Assembly: GCA_019358945.1 (NCBI GenBank)
Contig: JAHHIE010000065.1
Coordinates: 1-37,831, forward strand
DNA from: Stenomitos rutilans HA7619-LM2
GTDB taxonomy: Bacteria > Cyanobacteriota > Cyanobacteriia > Leptolyngbyales > Leptolyngbyaceae
Reading direction: 5' to 3'
DNA length: 37,831 bases
Shown here one piece after another: positions 18,122-25,844 of the stretch (positions are counted from its first letter, which is position 1; the number at the start of each line of letters is the position of its first letter). The notes below the pieces were generated by a model that saw nothing but the letters and a program-made list of their open reading frames with translations, was not told where the DNA came from and searched no databases. The position numbers were made by a program, and so were the translations under genes.

Positions 18122-18179
18122 GGATGAGAGGTCAGTGCGGATGAGACGTTTGGTTGAATCTGAATCAGGCTTGCTTGGA

Positions 18180-18818
18180 TCAGGCTTGCTGGGTTTGCTC
18201 TCGAATCACTGCACTCCAATCGTCATTTTCGACGGCTGCTTGCAGCGTTGAGGATGAGCCAGCGGGGTTCTGAGCCTCGCTTTCGCGGCTGAGAGCTGCA
18301 TCTGCCATCGCTTTACGCAACTTGAGCTTTTTCGCTTCATATACCTGTCGTTCAGCGGCAGACATGACGGCGATCGCGGCTTCACCGACTGTACTTGCCC
18401 ACAGTTCACTGGCCTCTGCGTTACCCGATGGCACGTAGTCTAATTGAGCCAACCAGGTCTGTCGCTGTGCTTCCATTGCTTCCCGCCTAGAGACCTTGGA
18501 GGGTTCTACTTGCACCAATGCACAAAGATCGCTGCCAAGCTGAGCGACGTGCCCCTTCAGCGAAAGCGCCACATTGCGAGAGTAACCGATGTAGTGAATG
18601 TGGCGATCGTGCCCCAGAACAGCATACACGCCCGCAACCTTGGCATTACCAACTCGCTTGCACCAGTCTTCCCAGGGCATCACCTGAGCCGCTGCGTCCA
18701 AACTGAGGCTATCGGTTGCTGCAGCGGTATGTTCATCTTCAGAACTATAGAGAAAGCTGTGTAGTCCCTGGTGTTCTTGAGGAATGTTTTGATGCTCGAT
18801 CGCGCTGTCCGGTTCCAT
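18180..18818 (-). CDS. GIY-YIG nuclease-domain protein
   Basis: A 212-residue protein with a GIY-YIG-like domain at about 48-115: AGVYAVLGHDRHIHYIGYSRNV gives the GVY and YIG halves, followed by an Arg in the expected helix. The usual downstream metal-binding Glu is not obvious, so nuclease activity is uncertain. The N-terminal 45 residues are acidic and polar; the C-terminal 80 are helical, Ala/Glu/Gln-rich. No clear partner domain. The gene lies 58 bases upstream of the GNAT gene on the same strand. Related single-domain proteins are common in cyanobacteria but uncharacterised. Confidence 0.75.
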   Translation of the reverse strand: MEPDSAIEHQNIPQEHQGLHSFLYSSEDEHTAAATDSLSLDAAAQVMPWEDWCKRVGNAKVAGVYAVLGHDRHIHYIGYSRNVALSLKGHVAQLGSDLCALVQVEPSKVSRREAMEAQRQTWLAQLDYVPSGNAEASELWASTVGEAAIAVMSAAERQVYEAKKLKLRKAMADAALSRESEAQNPAGSSSTLQAAVENDDWSAVIREQTQQA

Positions 18819-18843
18819 GTGCGTAACTCCTCGTTGTTGTCTT

Positions 18844-18863
18844 TTAGCGGTTAGCGGTTAGCC
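18844..18863. repeat. Tandem TTAGCGG repeat
   Basis: Two and a half copies of a 7-base unit (TTAGCGG) in the gap between miaE and the GIY-YIG gene; a short tandemly repeated element of the kind scattered through this window. Confidence 0.55.
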
Positions 18864-18940
18864 TACCTGGTCATAGCCACTCGTCATCAATAACCATACT
18901 TGCTCCTGCTCTACAAATAACTGATACTGGCCGCTGACCA

Positions 18941-19540
18941 CTAACTATGAATTCTTGGTTCAGGATGAAGGGTAGACAACAGTTGGCTTTCAACAGCGGC
19001 TAATGCTTCCAAGCGACGATCGACTACCGATCGCTCAAATTCAGCGGTTGCTAGTAACCAGTAAACACCACAGTGCCGTGCTTCTGATGCCATCAACCCT
19101 CGGTAAAACTTCGCTAGGGCAGGGTCTGGACAGTGCGCACCTAAAAGGCCAAGCCGTTCGTGACTACGCGCTTCAATGAGGCTGCAAACAAGCAGTGAAT
19201 CTAACAGGCGATCAGGCTCTTTAGCGCGAATTTGTTGATTCAATCCAGCACCGTAAGGCGGCGCGGCAAGAGGACGTAATGGAATACCACGACTCTCTAA
19301 AATTTGGTTAACCTGTTCAAAGTGCTCTAACTCTTCTTTGGCAATGGCTGTCAGCGATCGCACAAGCTTTACATTTGATGGATAGCGAAACATCAAATTG
19401 AGTGCTACACCCGCGGCTTTGCGTTCACAATGAGAGTGATCCAGCAAAACGATGTCGAGATGGATAAGCGCCTGCTCAAGCCATTGTTGAGTCGTTGGTT
19501 GTTGTAGAAACTTGATTGTTGGCAGGTTTGCTGAAAGCAC
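18941..19540 (-). CDS. miaE: tRNA-(ms2io6A37) hydroxylase
   Basis: A 199-residue ferritin-like diiron monooxygenase that hydroxylates the isopentenyl group of ms2i6A at position 37 of tRNAs reading U-starting codons. The diiron ligand helices are visible: SHCERKAAG, EELEHFEQV, the SLIEARSHERLG segment and EARHCGVYW, giving the expected two ExxH-type pairs. The length is normal for MiaE. There is no leader peptide, fitting a cytoplasmic enzyme. Symbol assigned by motif recognition. The gene is followed by an A/T-rich gap with short repeats and appears monocistronic. Confidence 0.92.
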   Translation of the reverse strand: MLSANLPTIKFLQQPTTQQWLEQALIHLDIVLLDHSHCERKAAGVALNLMFRYPSNVKLVRSLTAIAKEELEHFEQVNQILESRGIPLRPLAAPPYGAGLNQQIRAKEPDRLLDSLLVCSLIEARSHERLGLLGAHCPDPALAKFYRGLMASEARHCGVYWLLATAEFERSVVDRRLEALAAVESQLLSTLHPEPRIHS

Positions 19541-19649
19541 TATCTAAAGTTGAGTGATTAGGTCTACAGACAAACAGTCTACCAAGGTAGGCGAGTCAGG
19601 GCAGATGAGTTGCGCAGACAAATTGCGGTTAACTATCAACGGATAAGCT

Positions 19650-19970
19650 ATGTTAGAGGCGCTCTTTATCATCGCGATCGGGCTGATTCCAGCCATCCTC
19701 TCGTGGTTATTGATGCGTAAAGCAGAGGCACACTTGAGAACCCGTTTGCGGGCAGCCATGAACGCGTCTGCGTCACATCGGTTGACCCGTTTTTATGGGT
19801 CTTCGTTCTCTGCCGATCATCACTATGTTGAAGGTGTGGGATATCTGATTGGCGATTTGACTTGTCGGTTCAACGCTCGCTCTGCCCATCTCCGCTGTGC
19901 TGTCAATCCATCTGGGCCCTGCCAGCAATGTCCGCAATATAAGTCGATCGACTTTGATGAGGCTAATTGA
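19650..19970 (+). CDS. DUF6464-family small membrane-anchored protein
   Basis: A 106-residue cyanobacterial protein. Residues 2-22 form a hydrophobic anchor, followed by a basic helix (LMRKAEAHLRTRLRAAM) and a C-terminal domain with three cysteines in LRCAVNPSGPCQQCPQY, a CxxC plus an upstream Cys that may bind a metal or form a disulfide. The VGYLIGDLTCRFNARS segment precedes it and adds a fourth cysteine. The pattern matches what I recall of DUF6464 proteins; function unknown. It is divergent from miaE and followed by trpE 73 bases later on the same strand, so cotranscription with trpE is possible. Confidence 0.78.
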   Translation: MLEALFIIAIGLIPAILSWLLMRKAEAHLRTRLRAAMNASASHRLTRFYGSSFSADHHYVEGVGYLIGDLTCRFNARSAHLRCAVNPSGPCQQCPQYKSIDFDEAN

Positions 19971-20043
19971 TTAAACTGGCAGTGGCAAAGCACTGAAGGC
20001 TACATTGAATTCAACTCAGTTCTAAAATGTCCCCTCTTTGCCC

Positions 20044-21627
20044 ATGATTTTTCCAACCTTCGCTGAATTCTCTCGCCTCACCAGTCAAGGTAACTTTATC
20101 CCTGTCTATCAAGAATGGGTTGCCGATCTGGATACCCCTGTATCTGCCTGGTATCGGGTGTGTGCAGGGCAGCCTTACAGCTTCTTGTTAGAGTCGATCG
20201 AAGGTGGTGAACAACTGGGTCGCTACAGTCTTTTAGGGTGCGATCCGCTCTGGACATTAGAAGCAAAGGGGAGCCAAACGACTCAAACCCACCGCGACGG
20301 TTCAACGCAGGTTTTTGAGGGTGATCCGTTCACAGCACTTGCCGACTGTTTGCAACCGTATCACCCGGTTAAACTGCCAGAGTTGCCACCCGGCATTGGA
20401 GGACTCTTTGGCTTTTGGGGCTATGAGTTGATTCACTGGATTGAACCGCGTGTGCCCGTTTATCCAGCAGTTGAAGCCGATTTACCAGATGGCCTGTGGA
20501 TGCAGGTCGATCATTTACTGATTTTTGATCAGGTCAAGCGGAAGGTGTGGGCGATCGCCTATGCCGATCTTCGCGACCCTGCGACTGACCATGCCCTGGC
20601 CTATCAGCAAGCCTGCGATCGGGTGGCCCAACTGGTGAACAAACTCCAATCCCCTTTGTCCGAACAGGCCGTGCTGCTGGCATGGACACCCCCAGGAGCC
20701 ACAAGCCACAAGCCACAAGAGCATCCTCCGTTACCCCACACCCCACACCCCACACCCCACACCCTACCCTTCTACACCAGCAACACCACAAAGGAGCAGT
20801 TTTGCGCCAACGTTGAAACGGCAAAAGCGCACATTCAAGCGGGCGACATCTTTCAAGTCGTCGTTTCGCAACGGTTATCAGCAGAGTACAGTGGCGATCC
20901 GTTTGCCCTCTATCGATCGCTGCGGTTAATCAACCCATCGCCTTACATGGCGTATTTCCATTTTGGAGACTGGCAGATTATTGGGTCTAGCCCTGAAGTA
21001 ATGGTCAAAGCAGAGCTAGCGTCCAACCCGACTGATCCGTTGGTGGCAACGGTACGACCGATCGCGGGTACACGCAAGCGGGGTAAAACCTTTCAAGAAG
21101 ATGCGGCTCTAGCCGCCGATTTGCTCCAAGATCCCAAAGAAGTGGCCGAACACGTCATGCTGGTGGATTTGGGACGGAACGATTTAGGGCGGGTTTGTAT
21201 CAATGGCACCGTTAGCGTGGATGAACTGATGATGATTGAGCGCTACTCGCATGTCATGCACATCGTGAGCAACGTTGTTGGTAAACTCGCACCCAGCAAA
21301 ACCGCCTGGGATCTGCTAAAGGCTTGTTTTCCCGCTGGGACGGTGAGTGGGGCACCCAAAATTCGAGCGATGGAAATCATTCACGCTCTCGAGCCCTGTC
21401 GTCGTGGCCCTTATTCGGGTGCTTATGGCTACTACGACTTTGAAGGGCAGCTGAATACCGCGATCGCCATCCGTACAATGGTTGTCCGTTCACAAGGAGG
21501 AGGACAACATACCGTCAGTGTACAAGCAGGTGCAGGACTCGTTGCAGATTCCCAACCTGAAACTGAATATGAAGAGACCCTTAACAAAGCGAAAGGGATG
21601 CTGGAAGCCATTCGATGCCTAAGCTAG
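20044..21627 (+). CDS. trpE: Anthranilate synthase component I
   Basis: Converts chorismate and glutamine-derived ammonia to anthranilate, the first committed step of tryptophan synthesis. The chorismate-binding domain holds IQAGDIFQVVVSQR, SPYMAYFHF, VRPIAGTRKRGK, HVMLVDLGRNDLGRV and FPAGTVSGAPK with the catalytic residues intact. The N-terminal LLES motif (tryptophan feedback site) is present as SFLLESIEGGEQLGRYS, so allosteric inhibition is expected. ATG at 20044 is preferred over TTG at 20038. Residues about 219-241, in the linker between the two domains, are low-complexity His/Pro/Thr encoded by tandem repeats, an unusual insertion. Fused glutaminase (TrpG) is absent. Symbol trpE rather than pabB rests on overall similarity. 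Confidence 0.93.
   Translation: MIFPTFAEFSRLTSQGNFIPVYQEWVADLDTPVSAWYRVCAGQPYSFLLESIEGGEQLGRYSLLGCDPLWTLEAKGSQTTQTHRDGSTQVFEGDPFTALADCLQPYHPVKLPELPPGIGGLFGFWGYELIHWIEPRVPVYPAVEADLPDGLWMQVDHLLIFDQVKRKVWAIAYADLRDPATDHALAYQQACDRVAQLVNKLQSPLSEQAVLLAWTPPGATSHKPQEHPPLPHTPHPTPHTLPFYTSNTTKEQFCANVETAKAHIQAGDIFQVVVSQRLSAEYSGDPFALYRSLRLINPSPYMAYFHFGDWQIIGSSPEVMVKAELASNPTDPLVATVRPIAGTRKRGKTFQEDAALAADLLQDPKEVAEHVMLVDLGRNDLGRVCINGTVSVDELMMIERYSHVMHIVSNVVGKLAPSKTAWDLLKACFPAGTVSGAPKIRAMEIIHALEPCRRGPYSGAYGYYDFEGQLNTAIAIRTMVVRSQGGGQHTVSVQAGAGLVADSQPETEYEETLNKAKGMLEAIRCLS
20698..20765. repeat. Heptamer tandem repeats inside trpE
   Basis: Two arrays: three copies of a GCCACAA unit (20698-20718) and four perfect copies of CCCCACA (20734-20761) with a partial fifth. 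Both stay in frame and encode the Pro/His/Thr-rich linker of TrpE. Similar heptamer arrays are normally intergenic in cyanobacteria. Confidence 0.85.
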
Positions 21628-22255
21628 AGCAATCTTTTAGCGTCTGCTGCTCTTTGAGCTTGCACCGCTGCTTCATAAATGTTACATTACTTTACATGGC
21701 GTTAACGGTGGCAGGCTTCGTGGCAAGCTGGTTTAGCCCTCACTGCTAGCTGCCCGGTACACTATTAGCGCTTGTTGGATAGCAGTTCTGAGTGCAAAGG
21801 TCTATTCACACCATGCGTAGCTATCAGGCTGCTTGTTCGGGTTTATTGCTCGCTCATGGGGTAGAACTGTAAAGTAGGTGCCCTAAGAAGTACTGCTGAG
21901 GTCAGAAATCTTCAATATCTCTACCTGCGTCTTTCCCACCGTGATACCTTTATGGATGGCATAAGTGTCTCGCGTACTGACATCGAAACAAGTTGCTCAT
22001 CCTTGACTCTCCGGTGATGACCAAGAATTTGTATAATCATCATTTCAATCCACACTCCTCGCCGTCCGGTGTAAGCGCCATCAGACGTGGGACGGTGAAC
22101 GGAGGCGATTCAATCCGTGTGCAGTATCGTCCAGTATGTTTTTCAAAAAGGGTTGGCTGTTTCCAAGTCGAGCGTGACAGCTCTGATTGAATGCAGCGTT
22201 TAGTTGGTGCGCTCAAGCATGTCTATCTGAATCACAGTTTAGAGGTATCGTTCCC
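21628..22255 (+). other. Long leader/promoter region of the RNA-binding protein gene
   Basis: A 628-base gap between trpE and the RRM gene. Short frames exist but show no coding character. Cyanobacterial cold-induced rbp genes often have long regulatory 5' leaders, so much of the right half (about 21990-22255) may be transcribed leader; that is inference. No named RNA family is recognised. Confidence 0.4.
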
Positions 22256-22729
22256 ATGTCTATTCGTCTCTATGTCGGCAATTTACCCGAAGATTTGAAT
22301 CGTCAAGAACTAGAGGCGGTTTTCGCTGAAGTAGGCGATTCAATCTCGATTAAAATCATCACCGATCGCAAAACAAACAAATGTCGCGGGTTTGGTTTTG
22401 TCACAGTCAAAAGTGAAGAGCAAGCGGATGAAATCATTGAAAAGTTCAACGGCCATCCGTTGAAAGATAACACGCTGAAAGTCGAGCGAGCGCAACCTAG
22501 AGCGAAGGATAAAGCAGACGAGGATGCGCCTACTACCGCCGCACCTGTTTCCACTGGAAGTGCAACTGGTGGGGCACGGCGTAAGGGCAATGGCAATAAC
22601 GGGAATAACAAGTCACGCCGTGCGGGTGGTACTCAAACGGAGTCTGATAGTGTGCAACCCGATCCACGTTGGGCACAAGAGCTAGAAAAGCTGAAGCAGT
22701 TGCTAGCCGCCCAAACAACGAATACGTAG
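22256..22729 (+). CDS. Single-RRM RNA-binding protein (cyanobacterial Rbp type)
   Basis: A 157-residue RNA-binding protein. One RRM occupies residues 1-80: RNP2 is LYVGNLP near the start and RNP1 is KCRGFGFVTV near residue 46. After it comes a disordered Ala/Thr/Gly/Asn/Arg-rich tail (84-135), resembling the glycine-rich tail of cold-induced cyanobacterial Rbp proteins, then a short helical end (WAQELEKLKQLLAAQ) not typical of the shorter Rbps. ATG at 22256 is chosen because AGAGG lies ten bases before it and MSIRLYVGNLP is the usual N-terminus. Related Rbps bind mRNAs, including photosynthesis mRNAs, and are cold-regulated. No rpsU follows, although it does in some relatives. Confidence 0.92.
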   Translation: MSIRLYVGNLPEDLNRQELEAVFAEVGDSISIKIITDRKTNKCRGFGFVTVKSEEQADEIIEKFNGHPLKDNTLKVERAQPRAKDKADEDAPTTAAPVSTGSATGGARRKGNGNNGNNKSRRAGGTQTESDSVQPDPRWAQELEKLKQLLAAQTTNT

Positions 22730-23018
22730 AACGCTATATTTCTTCTGCAAAGGCTACGGCTTTGAGGCGAAATTTTTAGGTGGCAAGGTTCTCTTTGATG
22801 GCTAACCTGTACCACTTGAAAGTTTCGTCTTTTTAGTTGCAAAGGATACGAGACCGTTGATAAAAGAATGTAAAAGCAGATGACACTTTCCTTCGTTCAC
22901 AAGTAGTTTTTAGACTACTTTCTGCATCAGCGTAGTGAGTTACTACGGCCTTAGCTGAATCATGCTGACGGTTGTAATGGTTGTTTCAAGGAACTCACGC
23001 TTAACCAACTAAAGAATG
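22730..23018. other. Convergent intergenic region with small hairpins
   Basis: Between convergent genes. It contains AAGTAG/CTACTT (about 22901-22920) and a perfect CGTAGT/ACTACG stem with a five-base loop (about 22930-22950), which may serve as terminators for either side. No gene is seen. Confidence 0.4.
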
Positions 23019-23435
23019 TTAACTAGCAAAAGCGAGCTGAAGCCAGTGCTGTAAGTGTGAGCGCACTTGCTCAGAGAACACTGTCCGCTGGCTAAACTTA
23101 TCGGTGCGTATGGGTTTGCGTTCAGCATCAAGCGTCCAACCATAGTCACTACTCAAACGAAGGTTGCCCTGCCAATCTGCGATCGATAAAATCAATTGAT
23201 TAGCAGGACTATTATCTACATCGCGCACTCGAAACACGTAGTTGTAAGTATTTTGGCTAGCCGCTGCCACAGTAGAGGGCTGACCAAATTCCTGCTTCAG
23301 CCGATTTTCTACTTGCTCTGCCAAACCTGCTTCAGTTAAGTCATCCAGAGTTCTTACTGCTAGCGTCAAGGCAAAGTAGAACTCTTCTACGGGAACAAAT
23401 TCAAGCTGCATGGCTTTGTCTGCTGTTTCGCTCAA
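23019..23435 (-). CDS. Conserved-looking cyanobacterial protein of unknown function, 138 aa
   Basis: I do not recognise a named family. The soluble product begins (after a possible second start at Met9) with QLEFVPVEEFYFALTLAVRTL, continues with a helical segment and a beta-rich half (TYNYVFRVRDVD, LILSIADWQGNLRLSSDYGW) and ends in a helical SEQVRSHLQHWLQLAF. No membrane span or signal. Codon use is normal for the window. It lies downstream of the 46-aa membrane protein on the same strand but is separated from it by a terminator, so it is probably independently expressed. Confidence 0.6.
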   Translation of the reverse strand: MSETADKAMQLEFVPVEEFYFALTLAVRTLDDLTEAGLAEQVENRLKQEFGQPSTVAAASQNTYNYVFRVRDVDNSPANQLILSIADWQGNLRLSSDYGWTLDAERKPIRTDKFSQRTVFSEQVRSHLQHWLQLAFAS

Positions 23436-23597
23436 TCGTGGTTGGTGCTGATGGCGACTGCGTGATCATCATCATGAGTCCTAACACAGATTAGCAGTGT
23501 CTAGTAACGAGCACTAGAGCGAGTTCGCCTTTGTGACGATCGCGCTCTAATCACTCAAAGACTCGGTTGAAGTACAAGCCAAAAGCACCCTCTGCTG

Positions 23598-23632
23598 AAA
23601 AAAAGATGCATTAAACAACGTTTCATGCATCT
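23598..23632 (-). terminator. Rho-independent terminator of the 46-aa gene
   Basis: On the minus strand an AGATGCAT/ATGCATCT stem (arms 23625-23632 and 23604-23611, with a further AAAC/GTTT inner pairing) runs into seven T. It lies about 46 bases beyond the stop codon of the 46-aa gene. Confidence 0.85.
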
Positions 23633-23677
23633 AGTCTTCTTTATAATGTCTCGGTTCTACTGATGACCGGCCTGAAG

Positions 23678-23818
23678 CTAGCCCAATGCGTAGGCCGATT
23701 GCAATGCCCAGAACACTAGGGCTGCAATGCTTCCTAAAACGATAACAGCCGAAATGGCGATCGATTTTGGATTATCTGCGCCGTCAAACTTCATGATGCC
23801 GCGATTCAAATCTGACAT
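23678..23818 (-). CDS. 46-aa single-span membrane protein
   Basis: A short gene with full expression signals: AAGGAG seven bases before the ATG and a rho-independent terminator downstream. The product has a polar N-terminus (MSDLNRGIMKFDGADNPKS), then one hydrophobic span (about residues 19-40, IAISAVIVLGSIAALVFWAL) and a tiny tail. The layout matches low-molecular-weight subunits of photosystems, NDH-1 or cytochrome complexes, many of which are 35-50 residues with one span. I do not recognise which, if any, this is. The expected topology from charge distribution is ambiguous. Confidence 0.8.
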   Translation of the reverse strand: MSDLNRGIMKFDGADNPKSIAISAVIVLGSIAALVFWALQSAYALG

Positions 23819-24335
23819 AGGCGTACTCCTTCTGTGATCTCAGTACTAAAGCAGAAGCAAGACAGAACGATAGCAGTCGCGTCAAGCCGTGCTTTTCATT
23901 AGCACTACTGACACACCCAAATTTTAGCCATAATACCCACAGCCACAACAGATTCTTAACGGTTTAATTAGAACTTTCTATGAGTGGCCTGCCAGTGATA
24001 GCCCCCTAAACTCTGCAAACAAGCCGAATTTTCTCACCAAGAAGCGGGCGCTAAAAGTTTTGCCCCGCGTCTAGGCTATGCGTCTCATTACATTGCTTTA
24101 CTTAATTGTTCGCAATACTTATTAACGCTTCATCTATTCCCATAAAGCAGGGGTAATCACTCAGTAATTTTGCGAGTGAAGCAAAAGCTTTTAGGTCTGA
24201 GATTCAGTGATTGCGACGGTTGTTTCTACCAAGCCAGTGCCTATTGTTGGATCGGAAGCCAAAACCCATGTCAAACCCTCTACGGGGAGAGGTGAGGCGT
24301 ACCAAGTTCCATCTATCCGTTAAAGGTAAAAAACA
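23819..24335. other. Divergent promoter region upstream of gvpA
   Basis: A 517-base gap that must hold the gas vesicle promoter and the promoter of the 46-aa gene. A small CCTCT/AGAGG stem near 24278-24293 sits about 45 bases before the gvpA start. No gene, tRNA or clear -10/-35 pair can be assigned. The gvpA start is preceded by AAAGG about ten bases upstream. Confidence 0.4.
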
Positions 24336-24554
24336 ATGGCTGTTGAAAAAGTAAACTCCTCCTCTAGCTTGGCTGAAGTGGTCGATCGCATCTTGGACAA
24401 AGGCATCGTGATTGATGCTTGGGTTCGTGTGTCGTTGGTTGGCATTGAACTGCTATCGATCGAAGCTCGTGTCGTGATTGCATCGGTTGAAACCTACTTG
24501 AAGTATGCCGAAGCTGTGGGCCTGACCGCTCAAGCGGCTGTTCCCGCGTCTTAG
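24336..24554 (+). CDS. gvpA: Gas vesicle main shell protein GvpA
   Basis: The small amphipathic protein that forms the ribbed, gas-permeable shell. The 72 residues match GvpA almost throughout: [21 protein letters not shown] followed by the helix-strand-strand-helix core [18 protein letters not shown] and [19 protein letters not shown]. Length is normal (about 70-72). Only one copy is present here, whereas several cyanobacteria carry two or more in tandem. It is first in the gvp cluster and is followed by strong hairpins, which would favour the very high gvpA:gvpC transcript ratio required for shell assembly. Confidence 0.98.
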   Translation: MAVEKVNSSSSLAEVVDRILDKGIVIDAWVRVSLVGIELLSIEARVVIASVETYLKYAEAVGLTAQAAVPAS

Positions 24555-24572
24555 TAAACGCAACCTTTTGTT

Positions 24573-24671
24573 AACGTTGATCGCCGCATCGCAGTGGATC
24601 AACGTTCAAGCTCGATCCCAGCATGTTGCAAAAGGTTTGTTGAATGCTGGGAGACCCTTTGGTTTCCCAGC
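24573..24671 (+). promoter_or_regulatory. Alternative hairpins after gvpA (attenuator / mRNA stabiliser)
   Basis: Stem A is a perfect 10-bp pairing AACGTTGATC/GATCAACGTT (24573-24582 and 24597-24606). Stem B is TCCCAGCAT/ATGCTGGGA (24616-24624 and 24644-24652). Stem C is an 11-bp pairing (24646-24656 and 24661-24671, one G-U, four-base loop CTTT). B and C share the segment 24646-24652, so they exclude each other. No T-run follows C, so this is more likely a partial terminator or 3'-end protector than a full stop. Confidence 0.75.
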
Positions 24672-24720
24672 TTAATGGTTGGTTGATCATTCCCTGACAC
24701 GATGGGAAGGAGTTTTAACA

Positions 24721-25710
24721 ATGTCTTTAAAGGATTCCTGGCAGCAGCAGCGACAGCAACGCCAGCAAGAAGTAGCCCAGCGTCAACAAACGGTTGCCGA
24801 TGTATTAACCGCAACTAGGCAAGAACGGTACCTCAAAGCAGCCCAACTGCGTGATGAACTTAGCCTTTTTCGCACAACGCTTGCTAACGAAAGTATCACC
24901 TACCGCACCGAGCTACAGCAGTTTTGCCAAAGACTGCACTTAGAAACCCAAGCGTTTCTGATAGCGGCGGGCGATCGTCGCCATCAACAAGCGGCTCAAC
25001 TCAATCAGACGCTCGATACATTTGTACAGATGCTGAGGCAGCAAACCACCACCTTTCTAGCCACAGCGCAGGCAGAACGTACCGAAGCCGCTGATCGCTT
25101 GGAACAAGAATTAGTTGCTTTTGTCGATGCCCTGCGTTCCGATGTGCAAAGCTACCTCATTGAACTCGAAGCCGTGCGCCATCAGCGTGCTGTGCAGTTG
25201 GATCAAGCGCTGAGGCATAGTCGAGCCAAACGTGAAGCGGAGACACAAGCACTCTTCCAACGCCTTGCCGTCTTTCGCGCCGAGCTACAACGGTTCTCTC
25301 AAGATCTTCGTCACACGGTTTGGGGTAGAGAGGCTGTGAGTGCCGAAGCACCCGTCGTGAGACCACAGCCATATAAACATACTACCAAACCCGTTGGTCG
25401 CGTGTCGGTGCAGCCAAATGGCTCAGTAGCAGCCACAACAACTGTAGGAGCGTTTCAAAACGGGAATACGGTTGCAGTTGCGCCGCCTGCAAAAGCAGCG
25501 AAGGCACTACAGCCAGAGGTCATCGCTCATGAAAAAGAGGTTTACGCCCATATTCACACCGTTCAAGGCGCACGCTTAACTGAGATTGAAGCCGCGCTTG
25601 GCATTAATCGCTTTCAGGCTGTTGATGCGCTGCGATCGCTGATCAAAAAAGGCTTAATTACTCAGCGCGATCGTATCTATCTCGCTCAAACGCAACTTGC
25701 CCATACGTAA
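24721..25710 (+). CDS. gvpC: Gas vesicle protein GvpC with C-terminal winged-helix-like domain
   Basis: GvpC binds the outside of the GvpA shell and stiffens it. The 329-residue product starts SLKDSWQQQRQQRQQ and contains at least three helical repeats with a 33-residue period (about 76-108, 109-141, 142-174), the GvpC hallmark, with weaker flanking copies. Residues 202-270 are a Pro/Ala/Val-rich linker. Residues 271-321 form a separate globular segment (VQGARLTEIEAALGINRF, then RSLIKKGLITQRDRIYL) that looks like a winged helix and is about half identical to the end of GvpN. The Anabaena-type GvpC lacks such a domain. ATG at 24721 is chosen because GGAGTTTTAACA precedes it and the N-terminus then fits the family. 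Confidence 0.9.
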   Translation: MSLKDSWQQQRQQRQQEVAQRQQTVADVLTATRQERYLKAAQLRDELSLFRTTLANESITYRTELQQFCQRLHLETQAFLIAAGDRRHQQAAQLNQTLDTFVQMLRQQTTTFLATAQAERTEAADRLEQELVAFVDALRSDVQSYLIELEAVRHQRAVQLDQALRHSRAKREAETQALFQRLAVFRAELQRFSQDLRHTVWGREAVSAEAPVVRPQPYKHTTKPVGRVSVQPNGSVAATTTVGAFQNGNTVAVAPPAKAAKALQPEVIAHEKEVYAHIHTVQGARLTEIEAALGINRFQAVDALRSLIKKGLITQRDRIYLAQTQLAHT

Positions 25711-25713
25711 AAA

Positions 25714-25830
25714 GGGAGTGGGGAGTAGGGAGTAGGGTAGAAGGCTAAAGGCTAAGGGCCAAAGCTGATTGCTCAATCAACTCAAAACTCTCTTTCCCTT
25801 CATCCCTCATCTCTCATCCCTCATCCCTTC
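25714..25830. repeat. Intergenic tandem repeats between gvpC and gvpN
   Basis: A GGGAGTA-type array at 25714-25738 and a CCCTCAT-type array at 25797-25830, with GGCTAAA-type units between. The two arrays are partly complementary, so they could pair and make a stem in the gvpC-gvpN message. Confidence 0.65.
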
Positions 25831-25844
25831 AAGAGGTCTAACCT

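Noticed and set aside
19544..19759. A 71-codon minus-strand frame upstream of miaE
   Set aside because: It is antisense to the DUF6464 gene and has no family resemblance or ribosome binding site; treated as a shadow.
21993..22190. A 65-codon plus-strand frame in the leader of the RRM gene
   Set aside because: Composition is not protein-like and there is no ribosome binding site; more likely leader RNA or spacer.
22100..22350. A shared word GGCGATTCAATC in the leader and coding part of the RRM gene
   Set aside because: Only 12 bases, no further flanking similarity; chance repeat is the simplest reading.
25797..25830. CCCTCAT repeats considered as a CRISPR array
   Set aside because: The units are 7-bp tandem repeats without spacers, so this is a short tandem repeat tract.
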